Below are positions 24,276 to 32,853 of a DNA stretch of 64,000 bases, in pieces. The DNA comes from Rhodococcoides fascians A44A (GTDB taxonomy: Bacteria > Actinomycetota > Actinomycetes > Mycobacteriales > Mycobacteriaceae), in contig NZ_JMEX01000008.1 in the NCBI RefSeq assembly GCF_000760735.1, positions 71,319 through 135,318 of the forward strand, in the 5' to 3' direction. Below the pieces are notes generated by a model. It saw nothing but the letters and a program-made list of their open reading frames with translations, had not been told where the DNA came from and did no database searches. Positions within the stretch are counted from its first letter, which is position 1, and every line of letters starts with the position of its first letter. Made by a program: the position numbers and the translations under genes.

Positions 24276-25933
24276 CAGCAGCAGCAGTCGTCGACGACCT
24301 CGACTACGACCGGATCTTCGAAGAGATCACGGACAACCTCAAATCGGACCAAGAGCGTCGGCTACGGCCGGCGCTCGTTCGTTTATGGGACGGCGATTGG
24401 AACCTCCGCGGCATCTGCACCCAGGAGAACGCCGCCTCGTTCCAACTCATCGACAACGAAACCGGCATCGGGTCAATCGAACTGCCCGAGGGCTACTACC
24501 TGTCGGACTGGCTCGTCGACGTCGATGCCCGCGGCACGACGAACGTGTTCATCACCGTCGACAAGGACGGTCTCCGCTGGTCGGGGATGATGGAGGAGTT
24601 CGAGCTCGTCCACGACGAGATCGGCAAGTCGTTCGTGAAGGTCATCTTCAAGAACGACTACGAACACCTGAAACACATTCTGGCGTGGTCGAATCCGTGG
24701 CTTCCGGCCGAGGTGCAGTTCCCCCGCCTGTGGCTCGCGTTCGGCTCCGCGAAGTTCGTCTGCAAGACAACGCTCCTCGCGAACATCATGCGGCTCGAAT
24801 CGTCGGCGTGGATGCTGCCGGACAATCCGCTCGACGCATCGCAGTGGTTCAACTTCAACCAATCGACGTGGAGCATGGTCGTCAAACCGACCCTGCCCGG
24901 TGAGGTCGATCGGTCACTGCCGGCGCTGTGCCACTCCCGATTCAAGACAATCCACGAGGCGACCCGGAAGATCGTCGCCGACGCGCAGTTGTCGTGGGTC
25001 GCGCGCCGTTACCTCGAAGGCGACCCGCCGCCGTGGCCCGGAGCGAAACTCCGTCACGGCTGCCTCGTCTGGGACCTTGTCGACAAGTCCGGGTTCAACA
25101 CCGGGACGTCGTTCCGCGGCAACATCTTCTCCGGCATTTTTTCGGAGATCCTGAAGATCGGCTCGGATGGTCTGACGGAGAACGTCGAGCAGATCCCCGA
25201 CCCGAACGTCCCCGATTCGTACTTCGAGCCGAAGCACCGCGGCACGCACCCGTCGATGCCCGCTGTCGTGTTCTACGAGTCCGAGAAGACCGGCACGTTC
25301 CGAACGTCGTTCAAGCACAAGCCCGCAACCGATATCCAGTCGGTCGCAGGCGGGTCGTCGGCACCCGGCGTCAACGAGGCCATCAAAGCGGCAGTGACCA
25401 TGATCGGCGATCTGACCGCGATGATCCCCGGTGTCCCTCCACTCGGCGGGGTCGCGGACGCATTGTTGGCTCCGCTGTACACCGATGTGTTCTTCGCGTT
25501 CGGGGCCTGGAAGAGCCCGCAGCGCGCGCAACGGCTCGGGTGGTCGCACTACCACGAGAGGTTCGCGCAGGGCGCCGACAAGGCCTACACCCTGGCGTAC
25601 GTCATCGCTCAGCGCGCGGCGATGTACGAGTCCCGCGAGCAGACACGCTGCACCTTCACGATCACCGACGGCAGCCCGTGGCGTATCGGTGAACGCGGGT
25701 TCGGTGACTTCTCGATCGGCGATCGCGTCGGATTCACCATCCGCGGCCCGAAATCGCTGTACGGCCGCATCTTCGTCGAGCAGGTATCCGAGCTCACCCT
25801 CGCGTGGGATCGGAAGACGACGCCGGCATGGCAGATCAAGATCGGATCCCGCGAACCCGAGGATCCGATACTCCGCGCATTCCAAGACCTACAGGACTTC
25901 TTCGGGATTCTGCAGGACCTCGGTGTGCTCTAA
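24272..25933 (+). CDS. Minor tail protein, ReqiPepy6 Gp37-like
   Basis: 553 aa, ATG 24272 after GGAGGG. The pattern LVRLWDGDWNLRGICTQENAASFQLIDNETGIGSIELP, VFITVDKDGLRWSGMMEEFELVHDE, FLRTSFKHKPATD-like strands, and GDRVGFTIRGPKSLYGRIFVEQVSELTLAWD fits the family named after Rhodococcus phage ReqiPepy6 Gp37, baseplate hub-like proteins with siphovirus tail-associated folds. It is the second gene after the tape measure, as usual. A hydrophobic stretch near residues 375-420 (AAVTMIGDLTAMIPGVPPLGGVADALLAPLY) may insert in the host membrane. Confidence 0.8.
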   Translation: MTAAAVVDDLDYDRIFEEITDNLKSDQERRLRPALVRLWDGDWNLRGICTQENAASFQLIDNETGIGSIELPEGYYLSDWLVDVDARGTTNVFITVDKDGLRWSGMMEEFELVHDEIGKSFVKVIFKNDYEHLKHILAWSNPWLPAEVQFPRLWLAFGSAKFVCKTTLLANIMRLESSAWMLPDNPLDASQWFNFNQSTWSMVVKPTLPGEVDRSLPALCHSRFKTIHEATRKIVADAQLSWVARRYLEGDPPPWPGAKLRHGCLVWDLVDKSGFNTGTSFRGNIFSGIFSEILKIGSDGLTENVEQIPDPNVPDSYFEPKHRGTHPSMPAVVFYESEKTGTFRTSFKHKPATDIQSVAGGSSAPGVNEAIKAAVTMIGDLTAMIPGVPPLGGVADALLAPLYTDVFFAFGAWKSPQRAQRLGWSHYHERFAQGADKAYTLAYVIAQRAAMYESREQTRCTFTITDGSPWRIGERGFGDFSIGDRVGFTIRGPKSLYGRIFVEQVSELTLAWDRKTTPAWQIKIGSREPEDPILRAFQDLQDFFGILQDLGVL

Positions 25934-25967
25934 CCCGTCAATCACTCACGCACAGGAGAGATTACGC

Positions 25968-26552
25968 ATGACACAGCCCGCCCTGCCGACACCGGAGAAC
26001 ATCGATCCGGACAACCCGCGGCAAGCACTGCAGCCTGTCCTGATCGATCTGCCGATGATGGGTCAATCGATCACGCCACCGATCGACGGGCCCGAGGGTG
26101 GCACGATGGGCAACTGGTCGGAGACGCTGTACGAACGCGGTGTGCGGTGGCATCCGGAACTGGCGACGAAGAAGTTCCGGCCACCGCCCCGCGGCCCGCA
26201 GCACCTCATGAACTACACGTCCGGGTGGGTCGACAAGGACGAACCGGACCCGGAGCCCACCGAGCTCGTCGACCTGTCGCAGTTCTCGGCGTACGAAAAC
26301 CAGTTCCACGCCGAGCAGCTCTACAACATGGGCATCAGTCACGACCCCGGCTCGGCACCGAAACTCGCCGAGCCGGCCGTGCGGAACGGGCCGGCGTTCA
26401 ACCCGAATGAGCACAACGTCAACTACGTCCTCGGCTATCTGGACAACGTGGCCCGCAACGGTGACGAGGCCGAGATCCGGCGTGTGCTAGCGCTCGAGAT
26501 GACGTCGAAGAAACCGCGGACGTCGATTCTCAGGAAGTACCCCGGGAGGTAG
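25968..26552 (+). CDS. Minor tail protein, 194 aa
   Basis: ATG 25968 with CAGGAGAG upstream. Pro-rich, mostly loop-like sequence (TPENIDPDNPRQALQPVLIDLPMMGQSITPPIDG, then VRWHPELATKKFRPPPRGPQHLMNYTSGWVDKDEPDPEP) and a C-terminal helix (RNGDEAEIRRVLALEMTSK). The position among baseplate genes suggests a tail-tip component. No enzyme motif. Confidence 0.65.
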   Translation: MTQPALPTPENIDPDNPRQALQPVLIDLPMMGQSITPPIDGPEGGTMGNWSETLYERGVRWHPELATKKFRPPPRGPQHLMNYTSGWVDKDEPDPEPTELVDLSQFSAYENQFHAEQLYNMGISHDPGSAPKLAEPAVRNGPAFNPNEHNVNYVLGYLDNVARNGDEAEIRRVLALEMTSKKPRTSILRKYPGR

Positions 26553-26556
26553 CAAA

Positions 26557-27588
26557 ATGACAACAGGTGCACCGGGAGTCCCGGTACCCGGCGGCTCGTA
26601 CACCGTCCGCCCGGGTCAACGATGGGGCCAGGACGAAACACCCGACGGCGTTCGACAGAAGACACGAAATCCACCGCTCAACGGGTACGGCAGGGCTCAG
26701 GACAACCTTCGTGGAGAGGGTGGCCTACTTGGCCAAATCATCGGCGCGTTCACGGGCGGCAAGTTCTTCAACCTCGGCGGCGCATCGACGTGGGGCGGCG
26801 AGATGGACGAACGCGTCACCGAGCACGCCGGATCGATCGAGGGAATTGAGGCCCGTGTTACTGCGCTCGAAGAGGGCGGGACCCGCACCGTCTACAGCTC
26901 GAACGGTGTGTGGACCAACCCGGGGACGGGGTCTGTCTTTGTGGCATGCATCGGGGGCGGGCAGGCTGGCGAAAACACCATTTCCAACAGACCAGCGGCG
27001 CCAGGGACGCACGGCGGGTTTGTCGCACGCGAGATACCGTGCTCCGAGCTACCGGACACTGTCCCAATCACTATCGGTGCGGGCGGCACAGGAAACTTCC
27101 AGTACGGCGGAGTGACGTCCTTCGGCACCTTCGTAACCAGCATTCCCGGAACACCCGGGGCAATCCTCACGACGCAGGGAGCTCTGAACTCAGCCTCATC
27201 GCCAGGCGTGGGCGGCGCCGGAGGGTCCTGGGACAGCGTCAATGGCGGCGCGGCGACCCTCGCTATGCCTGGAGGCGCGACACCACTCGCTGCAGGCGGC
27301 ACAAGCGGACAGAACAATGCGTCGTCGATGGCCGCGCTGACGGGAGGACCCGGCGCGTCTGTCCCGGTGACGTCGCCAACCCCCTGTGGCGGCGGCGGCG
27401 GAGGTGGCGGCGGCTACAGGTCGGCCGCATTCACAGATCCCGGGCCCGGCGGCGCAGGTGGGGCACCCGGCGGCGGAGGCGGCAGCGCGGGTAGTAAAGG
27501 CGGCGCCAACGGGGCCGCAGTGGCATCTGGTGGTCCTGGAGGGAATGGCCGCATGTACATCATTCACAAACCGGGAGCCGCAACATGA
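26557..27588 (+). CDS. Glycine-rich tail tip / receptor-binding protein
   Basis: 343 aa, four bases after its neighbour. The N-terminal 110 residues include a short coiled-coil (MDERVTEHAGSIEGIEARVTALEEG). From there the protein is a glycine-rich repeat domain with VPITIGAGGTGNFQYGG, GGAGGSWDSVNGG and a run of nine Gly, like phage adhesin glycine-rich domains that form polyglycine-II bundles and carry receptor specificity. The sequence ends RMYIIHKPGAAT, the usual closing strand. Overlaps the next gene by ATGA. Confidence 0.75.
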   Translation: MTTGAPGVPVPGGSYTVRPGQRWGQDETPDGVRQKTRNPPLNGYGRAQDNLRGEGGLLGQIIGAFTGGKFFNLGGASTWGGEMDERVTEHAGSIEGIEARVTALEEGGTRTVYSSNGVWTNPGTGSVFVACIGGGQAGENTISNRPAAPGTHGGFVAREIPCSELPDTVPITIGAGGTGNFQYGGVTSFGTFVTSIPGTPGAILTTQGALNSASSPGVGGAGGSWDSVNGGAATLAMPGGATPLAAGGTSGQNNASSMAALTGGPGASVPVTSPTPCGGGGGGGGGYRSAAFTDPGPGGAGGAPGGGGGSAGSKGGANGAAVASGGPGGNGRMYIIHKPGAAT

Positions 27589-27881
27589 TTGCAACGCTCA
27601 TCGCGTCAGAGCTCGCCAACTGGAACAGTGACGCGCGACTCTATCGCGCGGAACCGGCGATTGACGGTCACCACTATGTCGTCGTCGAAACATGGCCCAT
27701 GAGCAAGCAATTCGACGCAGAAACCCACGTGTACGCGGCTTGGCCGAACGGCGGCGCGGTAGCGCACCCGGACGGAGGCCTCTCGCCGCAACGCCGCTAC
27801 ATCGGCGTTTTCTCGCACGACGAAGCTCTAGCCGAGCTCGGCTACCAGGTCGTCGAACCCACACCCGCACAGGAGGACTGA
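27585..27881 (+). CDS. Small protein between tail fibre and endolysin, 98 aa
   Basis: ATGA overlap with the fibre gene and a one-base overlap with the endolysin. Sequence MIATLIASELANWNSDARLYRAEPAIDGHHYVVVETW...YAAWPNGG...YIGVFSHDEALAELGYQVV is alpha/beta-like with aromatic strands. It could be a fibre chaperone by position. Family not recognised. Confidence 0.55.
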   Translation: MIATLIASELANWNSDARLYRAEPAIDGHHYVVVETWPMSKQFDAETHVYAAWPNGGAVAHPDGGLSPQRRYIGVFSHDEALAELGYQVVEPTPAQED

Positions 27882-28963
27882 TGCGCACAATCTCACGGAC
27901 GCAGGTCGACGCGACCCGCGCCTACATCTGGTCGAAGAACGGCCTGCCCTACGCGTACGGCGGCAGCGGCAACCCCGGCGGTGACTGCTCCTGGTTCGCG
28001 TTCGCTGTCGCAGCGCACGTGCAGGGCATGAAAGCCAACCGACGCTACGGTTCCACCGAGAACTGCAACCGCCCCGGACGGTACGGCGCCACCGCAACCG
28101 GAGACGCCGCGCAGCTCGGACTCATCCACGTCGCGAAGGCCTCCGACGTCCCCGCGAACGCACTCGTGAAACTCGGGTTCATGCACGGCGGAGGCGGCTA
28201 CAACTCTCACGTCGCCGGCACATTCGACGGCCTCAACTTCGAGTCCCGCGGCATGTACCGCAACGTTTCCGGGCACGTCGTCGCCGGCACTGCCCGAGCA
28301 TGGAACGACCCACTGTTCCACGACTTCTGGTACCTGCCGGCCGTCGTCGGCGCCGGCAACCCCGACGACTTCCCGCTGCCCGCTGGCTGGTGGTACGGGC
28401 CGAAGGAAGGGCCCGAACAGTCCGTGTCCGGGGAGGCCGGCGAACCCGAATACCAGATCGCCGGGATCCGTCACATGCAGGCGAAGCTCGGGATACCGCA
28501 GACCGGCCGCTGGCGTGACGCCCAGCCCGCGATCTCGGCGCTGCAGCGCACCGACCCGACGCTCACGCCGGACGGCACCGTCGGACCGAAGACGTGGGCG
28601 CTGATCATGCGCCTCGGAACACCCACCACACCAGGAGGAAACGCACCGATGACACCAGCAGAAGCCGCCGCACTGCAGTGGGGCGCACCGCACAAGGTCC
28701 GCCAGCAGTCACCCGAGGGCCGCAACTACGTCAACGTCAAGGACGGCGAGATGTGGGGCCGCGCCGGCCTCGCCGACGTGTGGAACGAAGTCGTCTGGGA
28801 CGGCTACAAGTCTCACGTCGAGGGCGACGACCGCGCGGCGTCGCTCGTGTTCTGGGTCCTCGAGACCCACGCCGAAGCCGTCAAGACACGCGAGCTCGTC
28901 GAGTCCCTGCAGGCCCGGTTCGCGTCCGGCGACACCCGGCAGCAGCCCGCCGAATCCGTCTGA
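27881..28963 (+). CDS. lysA: Endolysin (lysin A) with NlpC/P60-like peptidase and peptidoglycan-binding domain
   Basis: 360 aa. N-terminal peptidase: YAYGGSGNPGGDCSWFAFAVAAHVQG (Cys36) and HGGGGYNSHVAGTFDGLNFES (His110). Middle region about residues 197-250: MQAKLGIPQTGRW...AISALQRTDPTLTPDGTVGPKTWALIM, a peptidoglycan-binding repeat. The C-terminal about 95 residues are a helical domain of unknown role. There is no signal peptide, so export needs a holin; three membrane proteins follow. The Cys motif is of the same kind as that embedded in the tape measure. Confidence 0.88.
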   Translation: MRTISRTQVDATRAYIWSKNGLPYAYGGSGNPGGDCSWFAFAVAAHVQGMKANRRYGSTENCNRPGRYGATATGDAAQLGLIHVAKASDVPANALVKLGFMHGGGGYNSHVAGTFDGLNFESRGMYRNVSGHVVAGTARAWNDPLFHDFWYLPAVVGAGNPDDFPLPAGWWYGPKEGPEQSVSGEAGEPEYQIAGIRHMQAKLGIPQTGRWRDAQPAISALQRTDPTLTPDGTVGPKTWALIMRLGTPTTPGGNAPMTPAEAAALQWGAPHKVRQQSPEGRNYVNVKDGEMWGRAGLADVWNEVVWDGYKSHVEGDDRAASLVFWVLETHAEAVKTRELVESLQARFASGDTRQQPAESV

Positions 28964-29006
28964 CCCCAGCATCCACCCTGCACAACTCAACAGAGAGAAG
29001 CGAACA

Positions 29007-29591
29007 ATGCCTGATTCCGAAACCACGGTCACCGTCCACGCCGAAGTCGGATCGATCTCGATCGACACCCGCGCGTTCTGGCTCGACCTCCTCGACCGCG
29101 GCGTCAAGACGTTCCTGCAGAACGTCCTCGTGTTCCTCGGCGCCGGCGCGACCCTCGTGTCCGTCGCGTGGCCGGCGGCCCTGTCCGCAGCCGGCCTCGC
29201 GACACTCGTGTCCGTGCTGCTCGCGTTCGTCGCGTCAACACAGCTCACGTCCGGCAACTTCCTCATCGACCTCGGTGACCGCGTCGCCCGCACCTTCGCC
29301 GGCAGCCTCGTCGCCGCGATCCCCGCGACCGGCGGGTTCGCTGACGTCGCATGGAAGGACGCTCTTACAATCGCCGCCACCGCAGCGGTCATCTCCGCTC
29401 TGACCTCACTTGCGTCGTTCAACATCGGTGCCACCAAAGGACTCCCGTCGACGGCACCCGTCGCACTGCCGGTAGTGGTCGACGTCGAACCTGAGACTGT
29501 CACCGACACCGAGTACAACGCGGGCACCCTCGGCGAGCCCGGCGGCCCGGTCCCGTACGACGACAGCGGCCGCCACTCCGCGGACAACTGA
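29007..29591 (+). CDS. Putative holin / lysis membrane protein, 194 aa
   Basis: Starts 43 bases after the endolysin with GAGAGAAG upstream. After a soluble start, hydrophobic segments occur at about 40-75 (NVLVFLGAGATLVSVAWPAALSAAGLATLVSVLLAFVAS) and 115-140 (ALTIAATAAVISALTSLASF), with an acidic, Pro-rich tail. Two to three membrane spans directly after lysA point to a holin that releases the endolysin. Family not certain. Confidence 0.65.
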   Translation: MPDSETTVTVHAEVGSISIDTRAFWLDLLDRGVKTFLQNVLVFLGAGATLVSVAWPAALSAAGLATLVSVLLAFVASTQLTSGNFLIDLGDRVARTFAGSLVAAIPATGGFADVAWKDALTIAATAAVISALTSLASFNIGATKGLPSTAPVALPVVVDVEPETVTDTEYNAGTLGEPGGPVPYDDSGRHSADN

Positions 29592-29980
29592 TGCTCGGCA
29601 CCCGACTGGCGGCGGGAACGGCCGGAATCATGGGGATCTGCGTCGGCGCGCTCTACCTCGGGCCGTCGCAGCTCGTCCGCCGCCCACTCCCACCCGACCA
29701 GATCAACCTCGTCGTCTACGTCGAGCAAGCCGGCCCCTGGTGGGTGCTCCTCTTCGCACTCACCGGGCTCTGGCTCATCGTCTGCGCAGTCCGCAAAACC
29801 GGATTCGTCATCGCGCACGGACTCTCCGTAATCGTGTGGATCTTCTACGGCGGCGCGATCTTCGCCGGCGCCTGGTTCTCCGAACCACCGACACCAATCC
29901 TCGCAGCCACCATCGCGGTATTCGTCGGACTAATGAACGCTGCACTGGCCTTCGGTGCAGCAGAGAGGGGATATAGGTGA
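29591..29980 (+). CDS. Small four-span membrane protein in lysis cassette
   Basis: 129 aa; ATG overlaps the previous stop. Four hydrophobic segments: GTAGIMGICVGALYLG, WWVLLFALTGLWLIVCAV, FVIAHGLSVIVWIFYGGAIFAGAWF and ILAATIAVFVGLMNAALAFGAA. Cassette position suggests a second holin or antiholin. Overlaps the next gene by GTGA. Confidence 0.65.
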   Translation: MLGTRLAAGTAGIMGICVGALYLGPSQLVRRPLPPDQINLVVYVEQAGPWWVLLFALTGLWLIVCAVRKTGFVIAHGLSVIVWIFYGGAIFAGAWFSEPPTPILAATIAVFVGLMNAALAFGAAERGYR

Positions 29981-30417
29981 TTGCGCTCCTCGCGTCGTCG
30001 GTGACTATTGCCGCAGAGCCCGTACTGACAGCCGAAAACGTCGGCGTCGCATCGGCACTCATCACGGCGATATTCGCCGGCGTCGCGACAATCATCGGAG
30101 CTCGCAGCCGAAACAAGCTCGACGCCCTCGCCCAAGCGATCAAGGAACGCGACGAAGCCCGCGAGGAACTCGCCGCCGAAAAGGAAGCCCGGAAGGTCGA
30201 CCGCGCCGAAATGCGGGCCGATCACGACGTCGAGATCGACCGACTCCGCGGCCGGGTCCGCGAACTCGAAGCCGACGTCGACGATCGCAACCGGCGAATC
30301 AACAAACTCGATCGACTCGTCCTCGCCTTCCGCACCTACGTCGCCCGCCTCACCGGCCGCCTCGCCGACAACAACATCGCACTACCCGACAAGCCCGACG
30401 ACCTGAGAGACGAGTAG
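29977..30417 (+). CDS. Membrane-anchored coiled-coil lysis protein
   Basis: 146 aa, GTG 29977. One hydrophobic segment (NVGVASALITAIFAGVATIIGA, about residues 21-42; the very N-terminus is also hydrophobic) followed by a long charged coiled coil (KLDALAQAIKERDEAREELAAEKEARKVDRAEMRADHDVEIDRLRGRVRELEADVDDRN). This topology resembles spanin-like or holin-associated proteins that reach the envelope. Role inferred from topology and from being third in the cassette. Confidence 0.65.
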   Translation: MIALLASSVTIAAEPVLTAENVGVASALITAIFAGVATIIGARSRNKLDALAQAIKERDEAREELAAEKEARKVDRAEMRADHDVEIDRLRGRVRELEADVDDRNRRINKLDRLVLAFRTYVARLTGRLADNNIALPDKPDDLRDE

Positions 30418-30430
30418 GAGGTCCCACCCC

Positions 30431-30754
30431 ATGACGACCGGACTCGGATTTCAACCACCACGCGGGCTGCCACTGCACCTGTCCGCGCAGCAGGACTTCA
30501 TCCACGAGGAGGAACACCCGACGACGCAGTGGCCGGCGGGCACCTCGGCGCGCATCGTCTTCGCCAACGGTGGCCCCGTCTGGTCCGCGACCGTCGCCGG
30601 CAGGTTCATCACCTGGCGCGTCGAATCGACCGGCACCACAGCGGTACTCGTACCCGACGGCACCGAGTACCGCGCTTACCTCACCCTCCCGCGTGAAGGC
30701 GGGCTCACCGACGACTGGCTGTGGTTCCTCGGCCAAGTCCGCCGCACCGACTGA
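30431..30754 (+). CDS. Small beta-rich protein (LtfC-like candidate)
   Basis: 107 aa, ATG 30431 after GGAGGTC. Strand pattern SARIVFANGGPVWSATVAGRFITWRVESTGTTAVLVPDGTEYRAYLTLPREGGLTDDWLWFLGQVRR resembles the small LtfC-type beta-sandwich proteins of actinophage tails, with a closing W-x-L-G-x-V-x-R motif. First of three post-lysis structural-type genes. Family call tentative. Confidence 0.5.
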   Translation: MTTGLGFQPPRGLPLHLSAQQDFIHEEEHPTTQWPAGTSARIVFANGGPVWSATVAGRFITWRVESTGTTAVLVPDGTEYRAYLTLPREGGLTDDWLWFLGQVRRTD

Positions 30755-30768
30755 AAGGCTCCACAGCA

Positions 30769-31110
30769 ATGCCACTGACACCACAGACCCGAGAAGACAT
30801 CGCGATCTACACCGGCACGATCGGCACCTGGATCTCGCTGCACACAGCCGACCCCGGCACCTCCGGCGCCAACGAAGCCACCGGCGGCGGCTACGCCCGC
30901 AAGCAGACGACCTGGACGGGCGGCGCAGTCGACGGCACCCTCGCAGGATCCGCCGTCACCATTCCCGTCGCGGCCGGCACCTACGCGTGGGCCGGGATCT
31001 GGTCAGCTCAGACGGGCGGACGATTCGTCGGATCGATCCCCATCGCGTCGACGCAGCTCGGCGCCACCGGCGAGATCGTCGTGACACCGACGGTCAACGC
31101 GACCGGGTAA
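30769..31110 (+). CDS. Phage tail fibre-associated protein (HTADPG family)
   Basis: 113 aa, ATG 30769 after GAAAGG. WISLHTADPGTSGANEATGGGYARKQTTWTGGAVDGTLAGSAVTIPVAAGTYAWAGIWSA matches a small family widespread in siphophage tail-tip regions (the HTADPGTxGANE motif). It probably decorates or binds the fibre encoded next. Its placement after the lysis genes is common in actinobacterial phages. Confidence 0.75.
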   Translation: MPLTPQTREDIAIYTGTIGTWISLHTADPGTSGANEATGGGYARKQTTWTGGAVDGTLAGSAVTIPVAAGTYAWAGIWSAQTGGRFVGSIPIASTQLGATGEIVVTPTVNATG

Positions 31111-31115
31111 CGGCG

Positions 31116-32273
31116 ATGCTCGCCACCCTGCCCGCGCCGACACGGAACGGTGGAGCACGGCTGCCGGCGGTGTCACGTGGACGAAGCGGTCCACCGACAC
31201 CGTCGCGGCGCGTCCTGTACGGCGACGTCCTCCCACCACTGCCGGCGCTGAGGTTCCAAGTCGCAGCGGACTTCGCCGTCGTCGTCAGGCAAGAGGTCGA
31301 GCTCCGGGTCGTCGCCCGCGTCGCAGCAGTCCTGGCGGTCGACGTCGACGCCTCGGCGACTGCACGCGCGGATGGCGGCACGAAGGACGTCGACGCAGAC
31401 CTCACCGTCACCGTCACCGTCTCGGCGACCGTCCGCGTCCGGTACCGGCGCACAGCGGCCGTGAACGTCGCAGTCGACGCCTCAGCGCGCGCAACGGCAC
31501 TCGCACGCGCAGACCTCGCACTCAATGTCACAGCGGCCGCCACGCAGTACGCACGCGCCAACGTGGCGGCCGCGCTGAACATCGCTTCGACAGTGACAGC
31601 CGAGATCGTCGCGATCGGCGGATCGATCCCCGTCGACGCCGTCCTCAACCTGGCCGTCACACCGTCGGCCACAGCGCTCGCACGGATCTACCGCGCCGCC
31701 GCCGCGACCGTGACCGTCGACGCGACAGCGGAACGACTCATCCGCATGCGCGCCGCAGCGGTCCAGGACGTGGCGATCGCGGCGACCGCGACTGTCCGGG
31801 TTCCGGTCAAGGCCGACCTCAACATCACAGTCACACCGACAGCTACAGCGCGTCTCGCCTTCGACAACAGCGGCATGACGAAGAACGGAACCCAGCTCGT
31901 CGCGTCCACGTCGTCGTCGGCGATGGCGTACACGCTCCTGACGCCGTGGTCGATTCGCGCCGGGTTCGGCACGACGCTGATCGAGGACAACGGCATACGC
32001 GTCCCCGCCGGCGTGACGGTGAACATCACGTACCGGGTTCCGTTCGACGCCCAGCCCGGGCCGTCGAACTGGACGTACTCACGGTTGACGAACGACGGCG
32101 TCGAGATCCCCGGATCCGTCGTCTACAACACCGGCTACAGCACCGCGGGGGCGATCACCCTCACAGGTCTCGTCGGCACTGGCGGCATAGTTCGCGTCGA
32201 GGCCCTCGGCAACGGAACCGCTTCGCGCCGCACGGTCACGGCTGATGCGTTCCTCGAGATCATCCGAGCATGA
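31116..32273 (+). CDS. Repetitive tail fibre-like protein, 385 aa
   Basis: ATG 31116 five bases after the previous stop. Residues about 45-250 form at least eight degenerate units of about 25 residues with alternating Val/Ala (VAVDVDASATARA, LTVTVTVSATVRV, VNVAVDASARATA, LNLAVTPSATALA, LNITVTPTATARL), suggesting a repeated beta structure such as a beta-solenoid or stacked strands. The C-terminal 130 residues (GMTKNGTQLVASTSSSAMAYTLLTPWSIRAGFGTTLIEDNGIRVPAGVTVNITYRV) look like a receptor-binding beta sandwich. A perfect terminator follows its stop. Function inferred from composition and place. Confidence 0.65.
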   Translation: MLATLPAPTRNGGARLPAVSRGRSGPPTPSRRVLYGDVLPPLPALRFQVAADFAVVVRQEVELRVVARVAAVLAVDVDASATARADGGTKDVDADLTVTVTVSATVRVRYRRTAAVNVAVDASARATALARADLALNVTAAATQYARANVAAALNIASTVTAEIVAIGGSIPVDAVLNLAVTPSATALARIYRAAAATVTVDATAERLIRMRAAAVQDVAIAATATVRVPVKADLNITVTPTATARLAFDNSGMTKNGTQLVASTSSSAMAYTLLTPWSIRAGFGTTLIEDNGIRVPAGVTVNITYRVPFDAQPGPSNWTYSRLTNDGVEIPGSVVYNTGYSTAGAITLTGLVGTGGIVRVEALGNGTASRRTVTADAFLEIIRA

Positions 32274-32313
32274 CGAAAGCGCCCCACCCTCAACCGAGGG
32301 TGGGGCGCTTTCG
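32274..32313. terminator. Perfect 18-bp hairpin closing the late operon
   Basis: 32274-32291 pairs perfectly with 32296-32313 over an AACC loop and begins at the stop of the last tail gene. Works in both directions, separating the late genes from the minus-strand lysogeny genes. Confidence 0.92.
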
Positions 32314-32331
32314 GCGCGTCTGCAGTTGGGT

Positions 32332-32454
32332 CTAGTCGCCGCGATAGATCTCCCGGCTCGGACGTCGCGCCTTCGCGAGCTCGAAGGACACCACTCCGCC
32401 CACAGCTCGCACTGACTCAACGACAACACGGACAGCTTCACGTAGTCGGTTCAT
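32332..32454 (-). CDS. Possible 40-aa protein
   Basis: Minus-strand ORF from ATG 32454 to TAG at 32332, MNRLREAVRVVVESVRAVGG then VVSFELAKARRPSREIYRGD. It is amphipathic and basic, and lies just beyond the terminator in the same orientation as the next small gene. No good ribosome site is seen. Included because it fills the gap between two features on the right strand. Confidence 0.35.
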   Translation of the reverse strand: MNRLREAVRVVVESVRAVGGVVSFELAKARRPSREIYRGD

Positions 32455-32532
32455 GTCCAGCACCGTACCTTCGCCTCATTTCGCGTCGTGGATCTGCTCT
32501 TGGGGTTGCCTCCGGCCCGGAGGCCCCGCCCC

Positions 32533-32703
32533 CTATCGGGGGGCGAGGCGGGCGAACATTGCGGTGCAGAGTTCGCGTCCGGCGGTGGCGTGCTCCGTCT
32601 CGGCTGCTGTCCGGGCGTTCTTGGCGGCGGCGTCGAGGTCGGCTGCTGCTCGGTAGAGGAAGGTGGTGAGGCGGGCGGCGGTGCGGGGGGCGGTGGTGTT
32701 CAT
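32533..32703 (-). CDS. Small helical protein, 56 aa, lysogeny region
   Basis: ATG 32703 is chosen over an upstream in-frame start because AAGGAG lies directly before it. Ala-rich helical sequence (RLTTFLYRAAADLDAAAKNARTAAETEHATAGRELCTAMFARL). A promoter candidate lies at 32749-32777 on the same strand. It is divergent from the AlpA-like gene, so it may take part in the lysogeny switch. No HTH is visible. Confidence 0.6.
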   Translation of the reverse strand: MNTTAPRTAARLTTFLYRAAADLDAAAKNARTAAETEHATAGRELCTAMFARLAPR

Positions 32704-32748
32704 GTTGTCTCCTTGTTTCTGTTTCCCTGACAACAAGAACATTACCGT

Positions 32749-32777
32749 GTCATACGGATAAGTGCAACACCTATCAA
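32749..32777 (-). promoter_or_regulatory. Putative sigma70-type promoter for the 56-aa gene
   Basis: On the minus strand, TTGATA (-35, 32777-32772), a 17-bp spacer, then TATGAC (-10, 32754-32749), about 45 bases before the ATG. Confidence 0.5.
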
Positions 32778-32840
32778 CAACTGGCAGAACGTGATTCGCA
32801 CGGCGCCAACGAAGAGGTATATATCCGTCCGGAACTGGGT

Positions 32841-32853
32841 TACGATCACGCCC
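32841..32853 (+). promoter_or_regulatory. Putative -10 of a leaderless transcript
   Basis: TACGAT at 32841-32846 ends seven bases before the ATG at 32854, and no ribosome site is present. This spacing fits transcription starting at the ATG, common in actinobacteria. Confidence 0.45.
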
